Both the position numbers and the translations under genes were made by a program. From assembly GCF_022965805.1 (NCBI RefSeq), contig NC_133106.1:38939881-39003880 (forward strand): 64,000 bases of DNA, given 5' to 3'. Under the pieces are notes generated by a model. It searched no databases and was not told the DNA's origin. It was given only the letters and a program-made list of their open reading frames with translations. Numbering within the stretch: position 1 is the first letter of the stretch; each line of letters opens with the position of its first letter. Shown piece after piece: positions 53,355-64,000 of the stretch. The stretch is from Primulina eburnea. Taxonomy: Eukaryota; Streptophyta; Magnoliopsida; Lamiales; Gesneriaceae.

Positions 53355-55530
53355 ATGCAGCACGACGAGGTCATATGGCAAGTCATCAGGCACAAGCATT
53401 GCAGTTTCATGGCCAAGTAAACGTTTTTCTGTTTTTACCCTAAAATTGTAACTGACGTTTGAGTTTTTTTGTTATGATCTTGATGTGTGGTTTTTTTTTT
53501 CCTGTTGATTTCGTTGGTGTATTTTACTGATAGAATCGAAACTGGGATATTCTGTCGAAACCCTTATAATGTGACGGGTATTTGCAATCGGAGCTCCTGT
53601 CCTCTCGCTAACAGTCGCTACACCACCATACGCGACCATGAGGGTATATATTTGTGCAATTAATGATAGTACATCTGTATGAGTTTCTATATTCTGATCT
53701 GTTCCAGTTATTCATTTTGTTGTGGGATGTATGGTTTTTTTTCGCAGGAGTTTTTTATTTGTATATGAAAACTATAGAAAGAGCGCATATGCCCAATAAA
53801 TTGTGGGAAAGAGTTAAATTGCCGAGAAATTATGAGATGGCCCTTGAAACAATTGACAAGCACCTGGTATAATCATGTCACTGATTTTGCTCTGATGTTT
53901 CATGTTTCTCACAATTCCTGAACATCAATTGCTGTTGATTTTGACAGATGTACTGGCCGAAACTACTTGTACACAAAACAAAGCAAAGATTAACTAAGAT
54001 GACACAAATGCGTATTCGCACGAGGAAACTTACCTTAAAAATAAGGTTCACACTTTCTTTACCCAAATGCAATATTTTAAGCATTGGAAGATGTAATTTG
54101 CTAGTGATTCTCTGTTCAAATTTTGTGGAGACTTTTAAATTTTGTTTTTTGTTTTGTTTGCCTGTGGCCCTTTGTAGCATTGGATACTTGCATTCATGTA
54201 ATTTTATGGTGGTAGCCTTCGGTTTAGCTAACTTAAATTGAACTCCATTGGTCTCCATTTTAGTGGTAATGCATGTTTAAGCATTCTCTCCACTCTCCCT
54301 TGCTTAATGATGAGTAATGCATTGTTTATCTTTGATATACTTTTAACGCGATGTCATATGTACAGAGAGAAGATCATGACAACACCTAGGAAAGAAAAGA
54401 AAAGAGAAGCTCGAAGAGAGGAAAAGGCTCTGAAGGCAGCAGTATTAGAGAAAGTCGGTATCCTAATACATTATTGCTTCCCTGCATAATGTTTTGCATA
54501 ATTTTGTGTTGGGGTGTGCCTTGGGGAAACTAAAACTAATACCTCCTTGCAGAATATAGAAAAGGAGTTACTTGAACGCCTGAAGAAAGGAGTTTATGGT
54601 GTCATCTATAATTATCCTGTAGACAAGTACAATGAAATCCTTGATAAAGAGGCTGTAAAAGATACTGTTAGTGACTATGAAGAAGAAGAGGTAAGCAAAA
54701 TGGGTGGCCGTTCATCCAGGTGATTATTTGGTTCTCCATTTGAGCAATATTTTATTGTTGGTATGTGCAGGAACCTATGATAGAATATGTTGAAGGATAC
54801 GAGGAGCTTGAAGAGGAGGAGGACATGGAAGATTTTGGTGCATTCGCATTCAGAGAAGCTGAAATGGATGATGATGCTGGTAAAATTTCTCGTGGCTTTG
54901 TTCTTTTCTTGAAAAAACGTGTTAGTCGAGCTTTAAGAGTGGTAGATTCCTACAAATGGATACTTGATTTTATTTCTTTTGTGAAGCATCAATGCCTTTG
55001 ATTTGTAGATCTTCAATTGCTTAGCTATTAGTTCTTTTGAAAATACAGATGTTGCAGATGAAATGGACGATGATATCAAAGAGACCCTGTTTGTTGAACA
55101 TAAGAAAGGAAGAAAGGATTCTGCACAAAAGCTGGATAAAGAACATGGAGACAAGTTGAAGAAGAAAGCAAAAGTACTTGTTGAGGTAAGTTACGACTCT
55201 AGTATTTTCTATTTTCCTTATATCTACTCCCTTGATTCCCCTTATACTACGTGTTTGTATATTTCATTCAACGTCCATAGGAAAGTAATTGCTTCTAACA
55301 TTATACTGTGTGCTCTAGGTTGAGCACACAGTATAATTAATAAAATACTGTCAAATGTTAGTTCCATTTTGGGTTTGTGAGTTGACAAAGTGAACTTCTA
55401 GTCCACTTCTGTAACTTAAGTTGTAATCTTTTTATAATTAATAAAATATCGTTTCTTATAAAAAAAAATATACTGTGTGCTCTAGGTTGAGCACGAAGAT
55501 ACAAATGAAAGACTAAGAGCTGCACTGTGA
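53355..55530 (+). CDS. MAK16: MAK16, 60S ribosome biogenesis factor
   Basis: Nine exons: 53355-53416, 53534-53643, 53748-53866, 53948-54045, 54366-54453, 54553-54690, 54771-54879, 55049-55185 and 55486-55530; 301 aa. It begins with the nearly invariant [20 protein letters not shown], then [20 protein letters not shown], whose clustered cysteines are family features. [40 protein letters not shown] and [20 protein letters not shown] follow, and the tail alternates acidic ([16 protein letters not shown]) and basic stretches. It acts in the nucleolus in pre-60S assembly. Phases agree throughout. The last exon encodes only 14 residues, and its 3' splice site is duplicated 167 bp upstream in the same intron. 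Confidence 0.95.
55302..55494 (+). mobile_element. Retroposed fragment in MAK16 intron 8 with duplicated splice acceptor
   Basis: A perfect 26-bp direct repeat (55302-55327 and 55469-55494, containing tgctctaggttgagcac) brackets 141 bp. The bracketed piece looks like a transcript 3' end: taattaataaaata signals, then cttataaaaaaaa just before the second repeat. Long target duplication plus an A-tail is the mark of target-primed reverse transcription. The duplicated segment covers the exon 9 acceptor (ctctag|gttgag), so the intron carries two copies of it. The first copy also forms a 13-bp hairpin stem, atactgtgtgctc with gagcacacagtat. The source transcript is not recognised. Confidence 0.65.
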
Positions 55531-58429
55531 AAGTCTTTTATATCAGTTCAAGTTCGATTATTGTCATACAATTTGTTGTGTGTTCCAAGGCTCCAATGGA
55601 TTAACTATGGCTTGCTGGCTTGGTAAACTGTGTAAAGTCAGCGGAGAGTAACTGATATTGCTAAGTTTCACGAATTTAGAATTCGAATGGCCTCTCATCG
55701 ACTCATCTCACCATTTTGATTAGTTCGGAGTCGAAGCTCTTAACGTGGTCAAAGACCTATCCCTTTGTTGAAAGGGAAAAAATTTTGGGACTGTTATTTT
55801 GTATATCCAAGCTTTTGAAGGATTTAGTTGTCTGACGTTCACAAATTTATTAAATTTTCTTAAATTCAGCTCGATGAAAACATTATTAATGGTCAGATTT
55901 TAGTATGCCTAAAAAGTTATCTACATAAATAGAACATGATGAAATTTCGCAATTTGGAACGTATAAAACAAAAGGGGAAGAATCAATCCCTGGAATGGCC
56001 TGACATGATAAATAGTTTCTGTAGGATCGAACGTTTGGTATTTTTTTTAAAGTTATAACTAATAGTAATGGTGTAATTCAAATCTTTTAAATCGCACAGC
56101 AGTTCAAGCACCATGGTTCGATCGTTCTATTAAGTAAAGATAATTATTGCACCCAACCGTTTCTAACGCATGGATGGTAACACCCTACTTCGACTAAATT
56201 GTTAAAATAATGAATTTGAGATTTATTGATTTGTTATAATAGACAAATTACAATTTTAATATTAATTATGATAGTTTTAAAATATATACAAGATTGATGT
56301 AATTTTTTATTTTTCCAAATCAAAATCATCTCGAGATTACAAGAAGATGGGTGTGGTCCTCAAACGTCGATGATATTCCCCTCGTACATAGATTATGATC
56401 ACCTCTACAAATTGTGCTGAGAAAAGGCAAGGCAATTAGGCAAACGCCGCCCCTTTCACATTCCCTTATTAATGGTTCGCTTAATTTAAACAAAATAGTA
56501 AAAAGTAATTGTGTTAAGATATACTAATGTTTCAATTTTTTGTTGATTTCGATTTAAATATAATGTCAATAAAAAAAGGATTAAAAAAATAAAATATGGA
56601 TCCAACTTTCAGCGATTAAGAGTACATTTCACACCAATATTCTCCATCCAAACTATATATATATATATAAATTTTTCGATCGAGAATTGAAATGCAGAGA
56701 GCAGCACTAGAAATTAAATCCATGATTGATAATGAAGAGACAAAACTGAGGAAATTAAAAGGATATGGACCATTATATATTATAGCTGGTTGACAGGCTT
56801 TATTATATGTATGTATATATAATATATATATGATGGAGTTAATTTGCCATGAATTAAAGATTTTTGCTGAATTTGGAGACAAATTCTTCAGGGGAAATTA
56901 AACCTGCAAATATCGCATGCCAACATTTCAGAGTTGCCGGGACACTCGAATAAAATATTATTAATTATATATATATATATGTACGTAAAGTGTACCTCCA
57001 TCGATCACACAACTTGTAATGATCACATGATTTTATCAGTAATTGGTAATATACTCCATCTGTTAGTATTATAAGTATGTACAGATACCTACTCAGGATT
57101 ATTGGCAGTACATATATAAACATTATATTCACGATACGTATATTTTTATTAGAGAGTCGTGAATTTTTAATTCTTTGAAATATCAAATTAGCCAATAAAA
57201 AACTTTTTTTTTTATCAATATCAAGAAAACAACTATGGTATCGATTAGAAACTCATATAAATAAAACATTCAATACTAGCAACAACTATGGTTATTTAAT
57301 GATTGTGAGCTAGTAATAATGATAAATATATTTGGCTAATTTTTTTTTAACCTCACATCAATCAATCATATCATAACCCACAAACTGTAGAGATTTAGGC
57401 TTTATATATATATCTAGGTGCGCATTTCACAAATTTTTGAGCTTTTAACGTAATATATAATTTGCAAGAATGACAACGTCAATTAATCAAGTAAATTATG
57501 TTAAATAAATTTTGTATGAATAGAAGAAGAAAAAGGAATTAAGGAAGGCTTTTCACTTTTGCATTGATTTTGAATAATCTGACAGTATCTTGCTCTTGTC
57601 GTTAGAATCTAGTCCAACTTTATTATTGTTCCCCTACGTGTTATGCATCATTTATTCTGTGCTTTTAATGAAATCGCTTTTTTGTCTCATCATATTTCAT
57701 AACTACCAGCTTTTTTATTCGCAAATGCCAGAAATTATGAATATATCTTTACATTATTTTCCATATGGACAATAAATTACAATCCAGTCACCCGTTTCTC
57801 CAATAGCAATTGTTTCATACTAAAGATCGAATGTCAAAATAAATAGAAATTTTTGTTATTTATAAATTTAATTTCGTTAAACCAAATTGAAATTTGTATG
57901 TTTAGACTAGTTAAAAACAAAATTTTAAAGCCATTTTATTTAATTTAAATTAATGAGAGAAACCTTTGAGCCCAGCTTAGTAGATGCTACCCACATGGAT
58001 AGTGGTTTCATCCACTCAACACATAACACGAGTACTTTGAGTGATGAATATATCACGATCTTTATCTCATTCTTACATCATGGTTGAATGATTGACCATA
58101 ATTTATTTTGGATGCATAATGATATGATTTATGTGGATAGCATGAACAAAACTTTTGAGTCCTTAATATCAAATTTTTTTATTAATTAATACCTTCAATA
58201 TTCATTTTTGCGTACGATATTTAGATCCATGTATATTAACTGCATGCGTGTGTCCCTCCCTAGCTTAATTGAGTTACGAATAAATGAAAATCCTCTTTTT
58301 CCTGACTGTAATTTCTCATTATAAATACAACATTCTTCCTCACCCTTAACCACAAAACTGAAACTTTGCGCAATTTCAACCTTACTCTGACCAATTCTTT
58401 GCTGATTTATGCACTAAAATCAAGAACTA
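55531..58429. other. Intergenic region upstream of the ESR-like gene
   Basis: 2.9 kb, AT-rich, with no gene recognised. Short TA tracts (56659-56668, 56815-56831, 56967-56980) and A/T homopolymers occur. Frames on the minus strand at 56616-56882 and 56965-57195 are low-complexity. The last few hundred bases are the ERF promoter. Confidence 0.55.
58319..58327 (+). promoter_or_regulatory. Putative TATA box of the ESR-like gene
   Basis: attataaatac, about 105 bp upstream of the ATG at 58430. Confidence 0.6.
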
Positions 58430-59569
58430 ATGGAAGAATCCTTGAGAATGCTTCTCAACACAGACTTTGAAACAGATCTGCCACCCACCTCCGCTGTCCC
58501 AAAGCGTTGCACTACCAACAAGAGGTCCCAAAAAGACAGCGTTGCCATCTCAACCGGTGGCACAGCAAGGTACCGAGGTGTCCGCCGGAGGCCATGGGGC
58601 CGTTATGCTGCTGAAATAAGAGACCCTAAGACCAAAGAGAGGCGGTGGCTTGGAACTTTTGACACGGCGGAGGCGGCGGCATATGCTTATGACTCTGCTG
58701 CCCGTGCCATGCGCGGTGTTAAGGCGAGAACAAATTTTACTTACCCTACGTATCCAGCTGATGCAGAAAATCTTGCGAAAATTTCATCTCAACCCTCCAT
58801 CATCGGTTCTTGTTCGTTTATTAGATCGACTTGTTATGGAAACCCTAATGTTGATTTCAGTGGATATTCCTCGTGTAGAAGTGATGATCACAGTAATTCA
58901 CTTAACATGCTTCTGCACAGTTTATACTTTAACCCCTCGAATACCAACTACACCCATTCTTCTTGTTTCGACTTTCCACTGCAAGAACAAATGCCTTCGA
59001 ATTTTCTGAGCAACTCTTTCTCCTCAGCTCAAAGTGCTTTCATGGGGTCTTCTTCTTCTTCAGTGAATGTGTCACGTGTTATGACCACTCACGCTAATAG
59101 TGCAAACCCTACCGCAACCATTCTAAATAATATTTCTCCAAATTTAGCCAAATTGGAAAATCAAGAAAATATCAGCTCTGAGATGATAACAAGTAATGAT
59201 AATGAAGCTTATGATTGCATGGAGTATTTTCCTATGGAGAGGTCCGATACAGGTTTGCTACACGAAGTTTTAAATGGATTTTTCCCGAAACCTAAAACTG
59301 TGGTGAAGTCTGAGCCACCGCACAATATGTGCAATTCAATCCATCCTCCTCCGCCGGTGCTGCTCCAAGTTTCGATGAAACAGGAGCAGGTAGTAAAAGA
59401 TTCCAAGGCTTCCGAGATTGATAATTTTCCACAGTTTGAGAGCTTTAAATCGAACTCTACGTCTTCCTCATGCAATGATTTTTCATCTTATGGAATAATG
59501 GGAGCCGGAGACGTTTTTCAGTATCAAGAAGCTTTAAATTTGTTTGCAGGTGAAATGCAGAATGGTTGA
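58430..59569 (+). CDS. AP2/ERF transcription factor, ESR1/ESR2 (DRN/DRNL)-like, group VIII
   Basis: 379 aa, no intron, as usual for ERFs. The single AP2 domain spans about residues 47-104 ([38 protein letters not shown]) with the Ala and Asp that mark the ERF type. [16 protein letters not shown] after the domain is typical of the ESR/PUCHI/LEP clade. The C-terminal half is Ser- and Asn-rich and carries [20 protein letters not shown] and a terminal [12 protein letters not shown] block, both resembling ESR1/ESR2. These factors promote cotyledon and leaf initiation and shoot regeneration and bind GCC-box DNA. ESR is preferred over PUCHI because of the short N-terminus ([10 protein letters not shown]) and the end motif. 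A direct ortholog assignment would need a tree. Confidence 0.88.
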   Translation: MEESLRMLLNTDFETDLPPTSAVPKRCTTNKRSQKDSVAISTGGTARYRGVRRRPWGRYAAEIRDPKTKERRWLGTFDTAEAAAYAYDSAARAMRGVKARTNFTYPTYPADAENLAKISSQPSIIGSCSFIRSTCYGNPNVDFSGYSSCRSDDHSNSLNMLLHSLYFNPSNTNYTHSSCFDFPLQEQMPSNFLSNSFSSAQSAFMGSSSSSVNVSRVMTTHANSANPTATILNNISPNLAKLENQENISSEMITSNDNEAYDCMEYFPMERSDTGLLHEVLNGFFPKPKTVVKSEPPHNMCNSIHPPPPVLLQVSMKQEQVVKDSKASEIDNFPQFESFKSNSTSSSCNDFSSYGIMGAGDVFQYQEALNLFAGEMQNG

Positions 59570-59917
59570 GTTCGTCTGTTGGTCATAGAACAAAACACCT
59601 TTTAGCTCATATATCTTTGTTAATCAAAAGAATGAAAATATTGGTGGTTTTTCTTAAGGTAATAGGCCACTATGTCCTTTAGATTTAGCCAAGAAAATTA
59701 AGATTGTACTCCATTATTTCTCTGTATTAGTGTAATTGATGAATGGTTTAGTTAATCATCGTAAGTACTTGCTGTTGTTTGCATGTATGAATTTCAAATT
59801 ATTTAACGTGAAAATTCAAATTTACTCATTTTCATGAATAGTAATTGTGAAGGATGATATGATCGAGCTCACCAATTAAAATTATTTGCCTCCATTAATT
59901 AAAATTGTACTACAAAA

Positions 59918-59962
<45 letters not shown>

Positions 59963-60852
59963 CTGGCACAAATTAAAAACCAAATGAAATCGTGTGCTTC
60001 ACAGAGATTTAGCGACGTTTTCTGGAATTGACCACCAAATTGTAAAAAGGCGTTGTTATATTATCCAGCCTTTTGCCATTTGTATATTCAAAAATCTCTA
60101 ATCTTTAGCATCGATCTCCATTAATTTCCAATAACTAAAAATAGAGATTTATTTAAGAATGATTTTTTTAAAAATAATCTTTGCAATAACTAACTTGATA
60201 TTTTATTATTTTTTGTATTTTCATCAATACTTATTTTTTTGAATTAAGATATGATATATTCAATTAAATATATAGATATATATTTTAAAAAATAAATGTT
60301 TTGTGCACATGACCTGTGTACTTGGTATGCTAATTATTATTTGAGCTTACTTCTACATTATTATTTGTTTATTAATATATTTTTGAGAAAAAAATAGAGT
60401 AAATTTTGGGGTTGATAGGCCCAAATATTCCCAGCCTGCAAAGGATACAACGTGGCATAGAACTGCCACCCGTTCAGCACAAGAGAGGCGCCGTATCTTT
60501 CTTCTTGTTTATTTATGATTATTAAATTAAATTATTTTTCGTTGGTATTCTCGACTGTTATTGTTAATTCTTCATTCCCATTTATTTATTTTTGTGATTT
60601 CAAGAATTTTTTCGGGGTTGTGAATAAATTTAGAGTTCGGAAATAATTCTTTTGGCGATTTGTAACTGCTTTTTACCCAGGTGGATCAAATTTGTCGTGT
60701 GCAGCGACCCCAATTAGGTTTAATTTAACTTCAATGTTTCTTTTTTGATCTTTAAATTAAGAGAGGGGGTGGGGGTAGTTTTAAGATATTGAGAAGGGGC
60801 TGGTCAGAGATATTTGTGCCGTGTGTCAAGATTTTGTGAAAAGGTATATTTG
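59570..60852. other. Intergenic region between the ERF and GT17 genes
   Basis: No gene. A (TA)n tract lies at 59920-59957. The last few hundred bases are likely promoter and leader of the glycosyltransferase gene, including a G-rich stretch agagagggggtgggggtag near 60761-60779. Confidence 0.55.
59920..59957. repeat. (TA)n microsatellite
   Basis: About 19 TA units. Confidence 0.95.
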
Positions 60853-62623
60853 ATGGCTGAAGGGGGGTCTTATTATTGTTCCAAGAAGTCTGATGATTTA
60901 TGCGGTAAAGCCTGTGATCAGGTCAGGTTTTTCTCTCTTTCTTCGAATTGGATTCGTTATACAGTTATCAAAATTTGGTTGTGGATAAAGTTTGATTCTT
61001 GATCATTAATGTCTGTGTTATTTTTGGATTCTATGTTTTGTTGTGCGTGTGGTTTTTTTCTCTCGGGGTGAGAATGATAGGTGAAAGATCGTAGAAATCT
61101 TAAATTTGTGCTCAGGTTGTCTTTGCTGAAGTTTTGGAAGGCGAGGTTGGGTTTAAGCTTTGATTAGATAGTGTTACTATGTACTAATGCAGATCGAAAG
61201 TCCCTTTTTGGGTGTCTACGGAGCCAGAAACCTGAGCACTAAGTTTCAAGATCCTCTGTTTTCTTTTACGTGTTGAATATGTAGGCAAAATTTGGGATTT
61301 TGTGCTAATTTTGCTTTTGATTAGTTTTGCTAAATGTAATCTTGTTTTCCATTGATAAATTTTCTGATTTGTTTGTGTGAAGTTTAAAACTTAAAAGAAA
61401 CCAGTTCGTACATCGTAGGCATGCATTATCCTTTTATTCTACCATTCAATGTGTTGCGTGGTCTTTATTAATGTCATTTCACAGTGGAGAAAAATTTCAA
61501 TTTCTGTGGCACTTTTTATCCGCAGGACTCAGGGCGAAGCTTTATCATGTCAAGACTCAGATGTAATTTGCCAGTGCTTGATGTCAAAGCCTTGTTCTTT
61601 CTATTCTTGTTGGTACCGACTTGTGTCTTGGTTATATACGTTCACGGCCAGAAAATCACGTATTTTTTACGTCCTTTATGGGAATCTCCTCCTAAGCCCT
61701 TCCATGAAACACCTCACTACTATCACGAGAATGTATCTATGGAGAATCTCTGCAAACTTCATGGTTGGGAAATACGTGAATATCCTAGGCGTGTTTATGA
61801 TGCTGTCTTGTTTAGCAATGAGGTTGACCTTCTCAAGATACGCTGGCAAGAGTTATACCCTTATGTCACCGAATTTGTGTTGCTCGAGTCGAATTCTACA
61901 TTCACTGGGCTGCCCAAGCCTTGTGTCTTTTCTTCTGTCCGTGACCAATTCAAATTTCTTGAGCCGAGATTAAACTATGGACTAGTTCCAGGGAGATTTA
62001 AAAAAGGCGAAAACCCATTTGTCGAGGAAGCATATCAGAGACTCGCACTCGATTATCTTCTTAAACAAGCTGGTATTCAGGATGATGACTTGTTGATAAT
62101 GTCTGATGTTGATGAGATACCAAGCAGACACACGATTAATCTTTTAAGATGGTGTGATGGCATACCTCCAATTCTACATCTTCGTTTGAAGAACTATTTA
62201 TATTCATTTGAGTTTCTTGTCGATAATAATAGCTGGAGAGCTTCAGTGCACATTTATCAATCAGGGAAGACAAAATATGCACACTATCGGCAGTCTGATG
62301 AAATCTTGGCTGATGCAGGGTGGCATTGTAGCTTTTGTTTTAGACACATTCGTGAATTCATATTCAAAATGAAAGCTTACAGTCATGTTGATAGGGTGAG
62401 GTTTTCTCGTTTTTTGAATCCTTCAGGAATCCAGAGAGCGATATGCAAAGGAGCTGATTTGTTTGATATGCTACCGGAAGAGTACACTTTCAGAGAAATC
62501 ATTGGGAAAATGGGACCTGTTCCTCATTCATACTCGGCTGTTCATCTCCCTGCATATCTGTTGGAGAATGCTGAATGGTATAAATTTCTTTTACCAGGAA
62601 ACTGTGTTAGATTGAGTGTGTGA
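60853..62623 (+). CDS. Glycosyltransferase family 17 protein (GnT-III-like)
   Basis: Two exons, 60853-60921 and 61526-62623, joined by a 604-bp GT-AG intron; 388 aa. It starts [15 protein letters not shown], a Cys-containing cytosolic tail, followed by a membrane anchor at about residues 44-62 ([18 protein letters not shown]). The lumenal part has the GT17 blocks [32 protein letters not shown], the metal-binding-like [30 protein letters not shown] and the closing [16 protein letters not shown]. The domain is related to animal beta-1,4-mannosyl-glycoprotein N-acetylglucosaminyltransferase (GnT-III); the plant substrate is not established. A type II Golgi protein is likely. The long second-exon frame also opens upstream at 61484, but the acceptor at 61525 and the matching first exon favour the spliced form. 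Confidence 0.92.
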
Positions 62624-63373
62624 ACAGAGTAGATGAAGTCCATGTCCGTTTGGTGAGTTTAATTTGAGCTTTGGCTTCTGTTGAAGGTTTTCCGGCGATC
62701 AAGGACTTGGGTATGTTGCTTTTATAACTATGCTACACGTCGAGCATTATTTATAGCATTGGTTTAGCAGAATTAGTGCACATTCTTGGATTGTTGGATC
62801 TAGTCTTGCACATAGTTTTTTAAGGGCTGGTATTCACGAGGATGGATCGTATCCGTGTGTTTAGTTAATAGTTGGTCATGGCAGAAACAAGTAGTAAAAT
62901 GGTGCTCAACACGTCTCATGTACATAAATTTTTTATTGGAACTAATATATTCGTTACTCTTTTCGCACATCGTGTTTAAATATCTCGTCCGTACTAGAAT
63001 TCGATTATTCAATCTATTTCTTGATTCGTCCGATTGACTCTGTTCACTAAAGGTGCATTTGGTTAGTCCATTTATTTTAACATTTTTTTGTCATTCTACC
63101 AATTAATTAAACCATCTTTGCACACACCCATTTGTTGTTGTTTATATTTAAAAACAATCCAGAAACAACTTTCATATGGTTTTTCGAAAAAATTAATGCA
63201 AGTAGAACATTATTTGACATACATAATACAGGTACCGGAGTCCAGATTCAAGTATAAATTATGACATGAACCTATAAAGATACACCAATAATATCCTGTG
63301 AAAAGATACTGGAGTTGTTTGTGTGCAATTATCTCGATCATCTGATGTTATCTGTGTGATTCTATCCATCTAT
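62624..63373. other. Convergent intergenic region, no gene
   Basis: Contains the 3' sides of GT17 (plus) and the DUF707 gene (minus). AT-rich; a short (TCTA)n-like stretch lies at about 63360-63379. No supported ORF. Confidence 0.5.
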
Positions 63374-63903
63374 CTATCTGTAACTTGTAAAATTTGAAGG
63401 ATCAATTCCAATGGAGTTGTAATAAGCTTTTTCTGCATTTTCCAACCGAGTTTTGAACATCCCCCACTCCCTTGTACACCTCAATCTCACCTAGAACAAA
63501 TAAAACAAATACCAAATTGGATTCTCGGACAAAACATAGACATACAAATTGGAGCTAATATGACAATCAAGGATCAAGATCAAGATTTCGAGAGCAAAAT
63601 GCAGAGATATAAACATGTTTATCAGTTGTCAAAGTAAGGCATGTTCTGGTTGACATGTTAATAATAGTTAAACTAGTATGAATGCATACCCCTTGCCATG
63701 GAGCTTTTCCATTCTCTGCCACCCCCTGTTATAAAATGAGACCAGATTAAGTTGAATCACATTTACGATTGTGAGGAAGTTATAATATTATAATGTTTTT
63801 TTAAAGCTTAGAGCTCAAGGTTTGTTACCTGGTCTCCTAATGAAGGAACAGTGTTGTGAACAATCCATTGGGCATCAACAACTCCGATTTTTTCGTAAGC
63901 AGG
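63374..63903 (-). CDS. DUF707 family protein, 3' end only
   Basis: Three terminal exons on the minus strand: 63903-63829, 63725-63690 and 63490-63374 (stop at 63374-63376), with GT-AG borders and all phase 0. They read PAYEKIGVVDAQWIVHNTVP, then GVAENGKAPWQG, then VRLRCTREWGMFKTRLENAE and KAYYNSIGIDPSNF. This matches the C-terminus of plant DUF707 proteins, labelled lysine-ketoglutarate-reductase trans-splicing related in databases, a name without biochemical support that I know of. Members look like type II membrane glycosyltransferase-like proteins. The rest of the gene lies beyond the right edge of the window; sequence at 63904-64000 is intron and possibly part of the preceding exon. Confidence 0.75.
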
Positions 63904-64000
63904 CTACAATGAAAGCATATTAATAGTCAGATGCCAAAAAATATTAGACCAAAAAATAAGCCCATTGAAATGGTAGAGCCGTACTGACAGAAAGATACAA

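Noticed and set aside
55302..55345. Terminator or microRNA hairpin from the 13-bp inverted repeat
   Set aside because: The stem is short with a 6-nt loop and is better explained by the insertion that duplicated the splice site.
58650..59475. ORFs on both strands overlapping the ERF gene
   Set aside because: Frame shadows of the AP2 coding sequence.

Overview
The window is nuclear DNA of a flowering plant. Its genes have many short introns with GT-AG borders and AT-rich introns, the intergenic DNA is AT-rich, and there are class I KNOX, NIK-type receptor kinase, ESR-type ERF and PHS1 genes, which belong to land plants. The protein set fits a eudicot. A dispersed repeat ending in gtgagaccgtctcac-like arms, present in three copies, is one I recall as frequent in asterids/Lamiales, so an asterid is my best guess; this is recollection, not a search. 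No prokaryotic, organellar, CRISPR or rRNA sequence was seen.

Layout. 100-6789: a full-length PIF/Harbinger DNA transposon with matching terminal inverted repeats and a TAA target duplication. It holds an apparently intact DDE transposase, a broken Myb/SANT ORF1, and two extra plus-strand ORFs: a GRF-like zinc-finger protein with a C-terminal membrane anchor, and a 120-aa protein with two SUMO-interaction-like motifs. 7218-15007: a 17-exon IRE-family AGC kinase. 16516-21903: a decaying segment, where a membrane-protein gene (rolling-stone-like family) is split by an internally deleted Copia retrotransposon and also carries stops and a frameshift; it is followed by a frameshifted 3' fragment of ATP-citrate lyase subunit A. 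23461-27411: an 11-exon NIK-type LRR receptor kinase. 27412-32436: a gene-poor, repeat-rich stretch. 32437-36569: a class I KNOX homeobox gene (KNAT2/6-like) with a 2.7-kb third intron. 38106-38621: an invertase/pectin methylesterase inhibitor.

39333-41885 and 42436-45227 (both minus strand): the meiotic gene PHS1 and a ribose-phosphate pyrophosphokinase with a plastid-like leader, in tandem. 47464-50449: an F-box protein with Sel1-like repeats (At1g70590-like), with a SINE-like insertion in an intron. 53355-55530: the ribosome-biogenesis gene MAK16, whose last 3' splice site is duplicated around a short poly(A)-ended insertion. 58430-59569: an intronless ESR1/ESR2-like ERF. 60853-62623: a GT17 glycosyltransferase. 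63374-63903: the 3' end of a DUF707 gene running off the right edge (minus strand).

The host genes are unrelated single-copy-type genes and form no operon or cluster. KNOX and ESR-type ERF genes both act in shoot meristem and organ initiation, but their co-occurrence here is probably chance. The most unusual material lies in the Harbinger element (extra ORFs), the pseudogene/Copia segment and the MAK16 splice-site duplication. Exon borders were read by eye from splice sites, reading frame and family conservation. All intron phases of the host CDS models sum correctly, but transcript support is not available.
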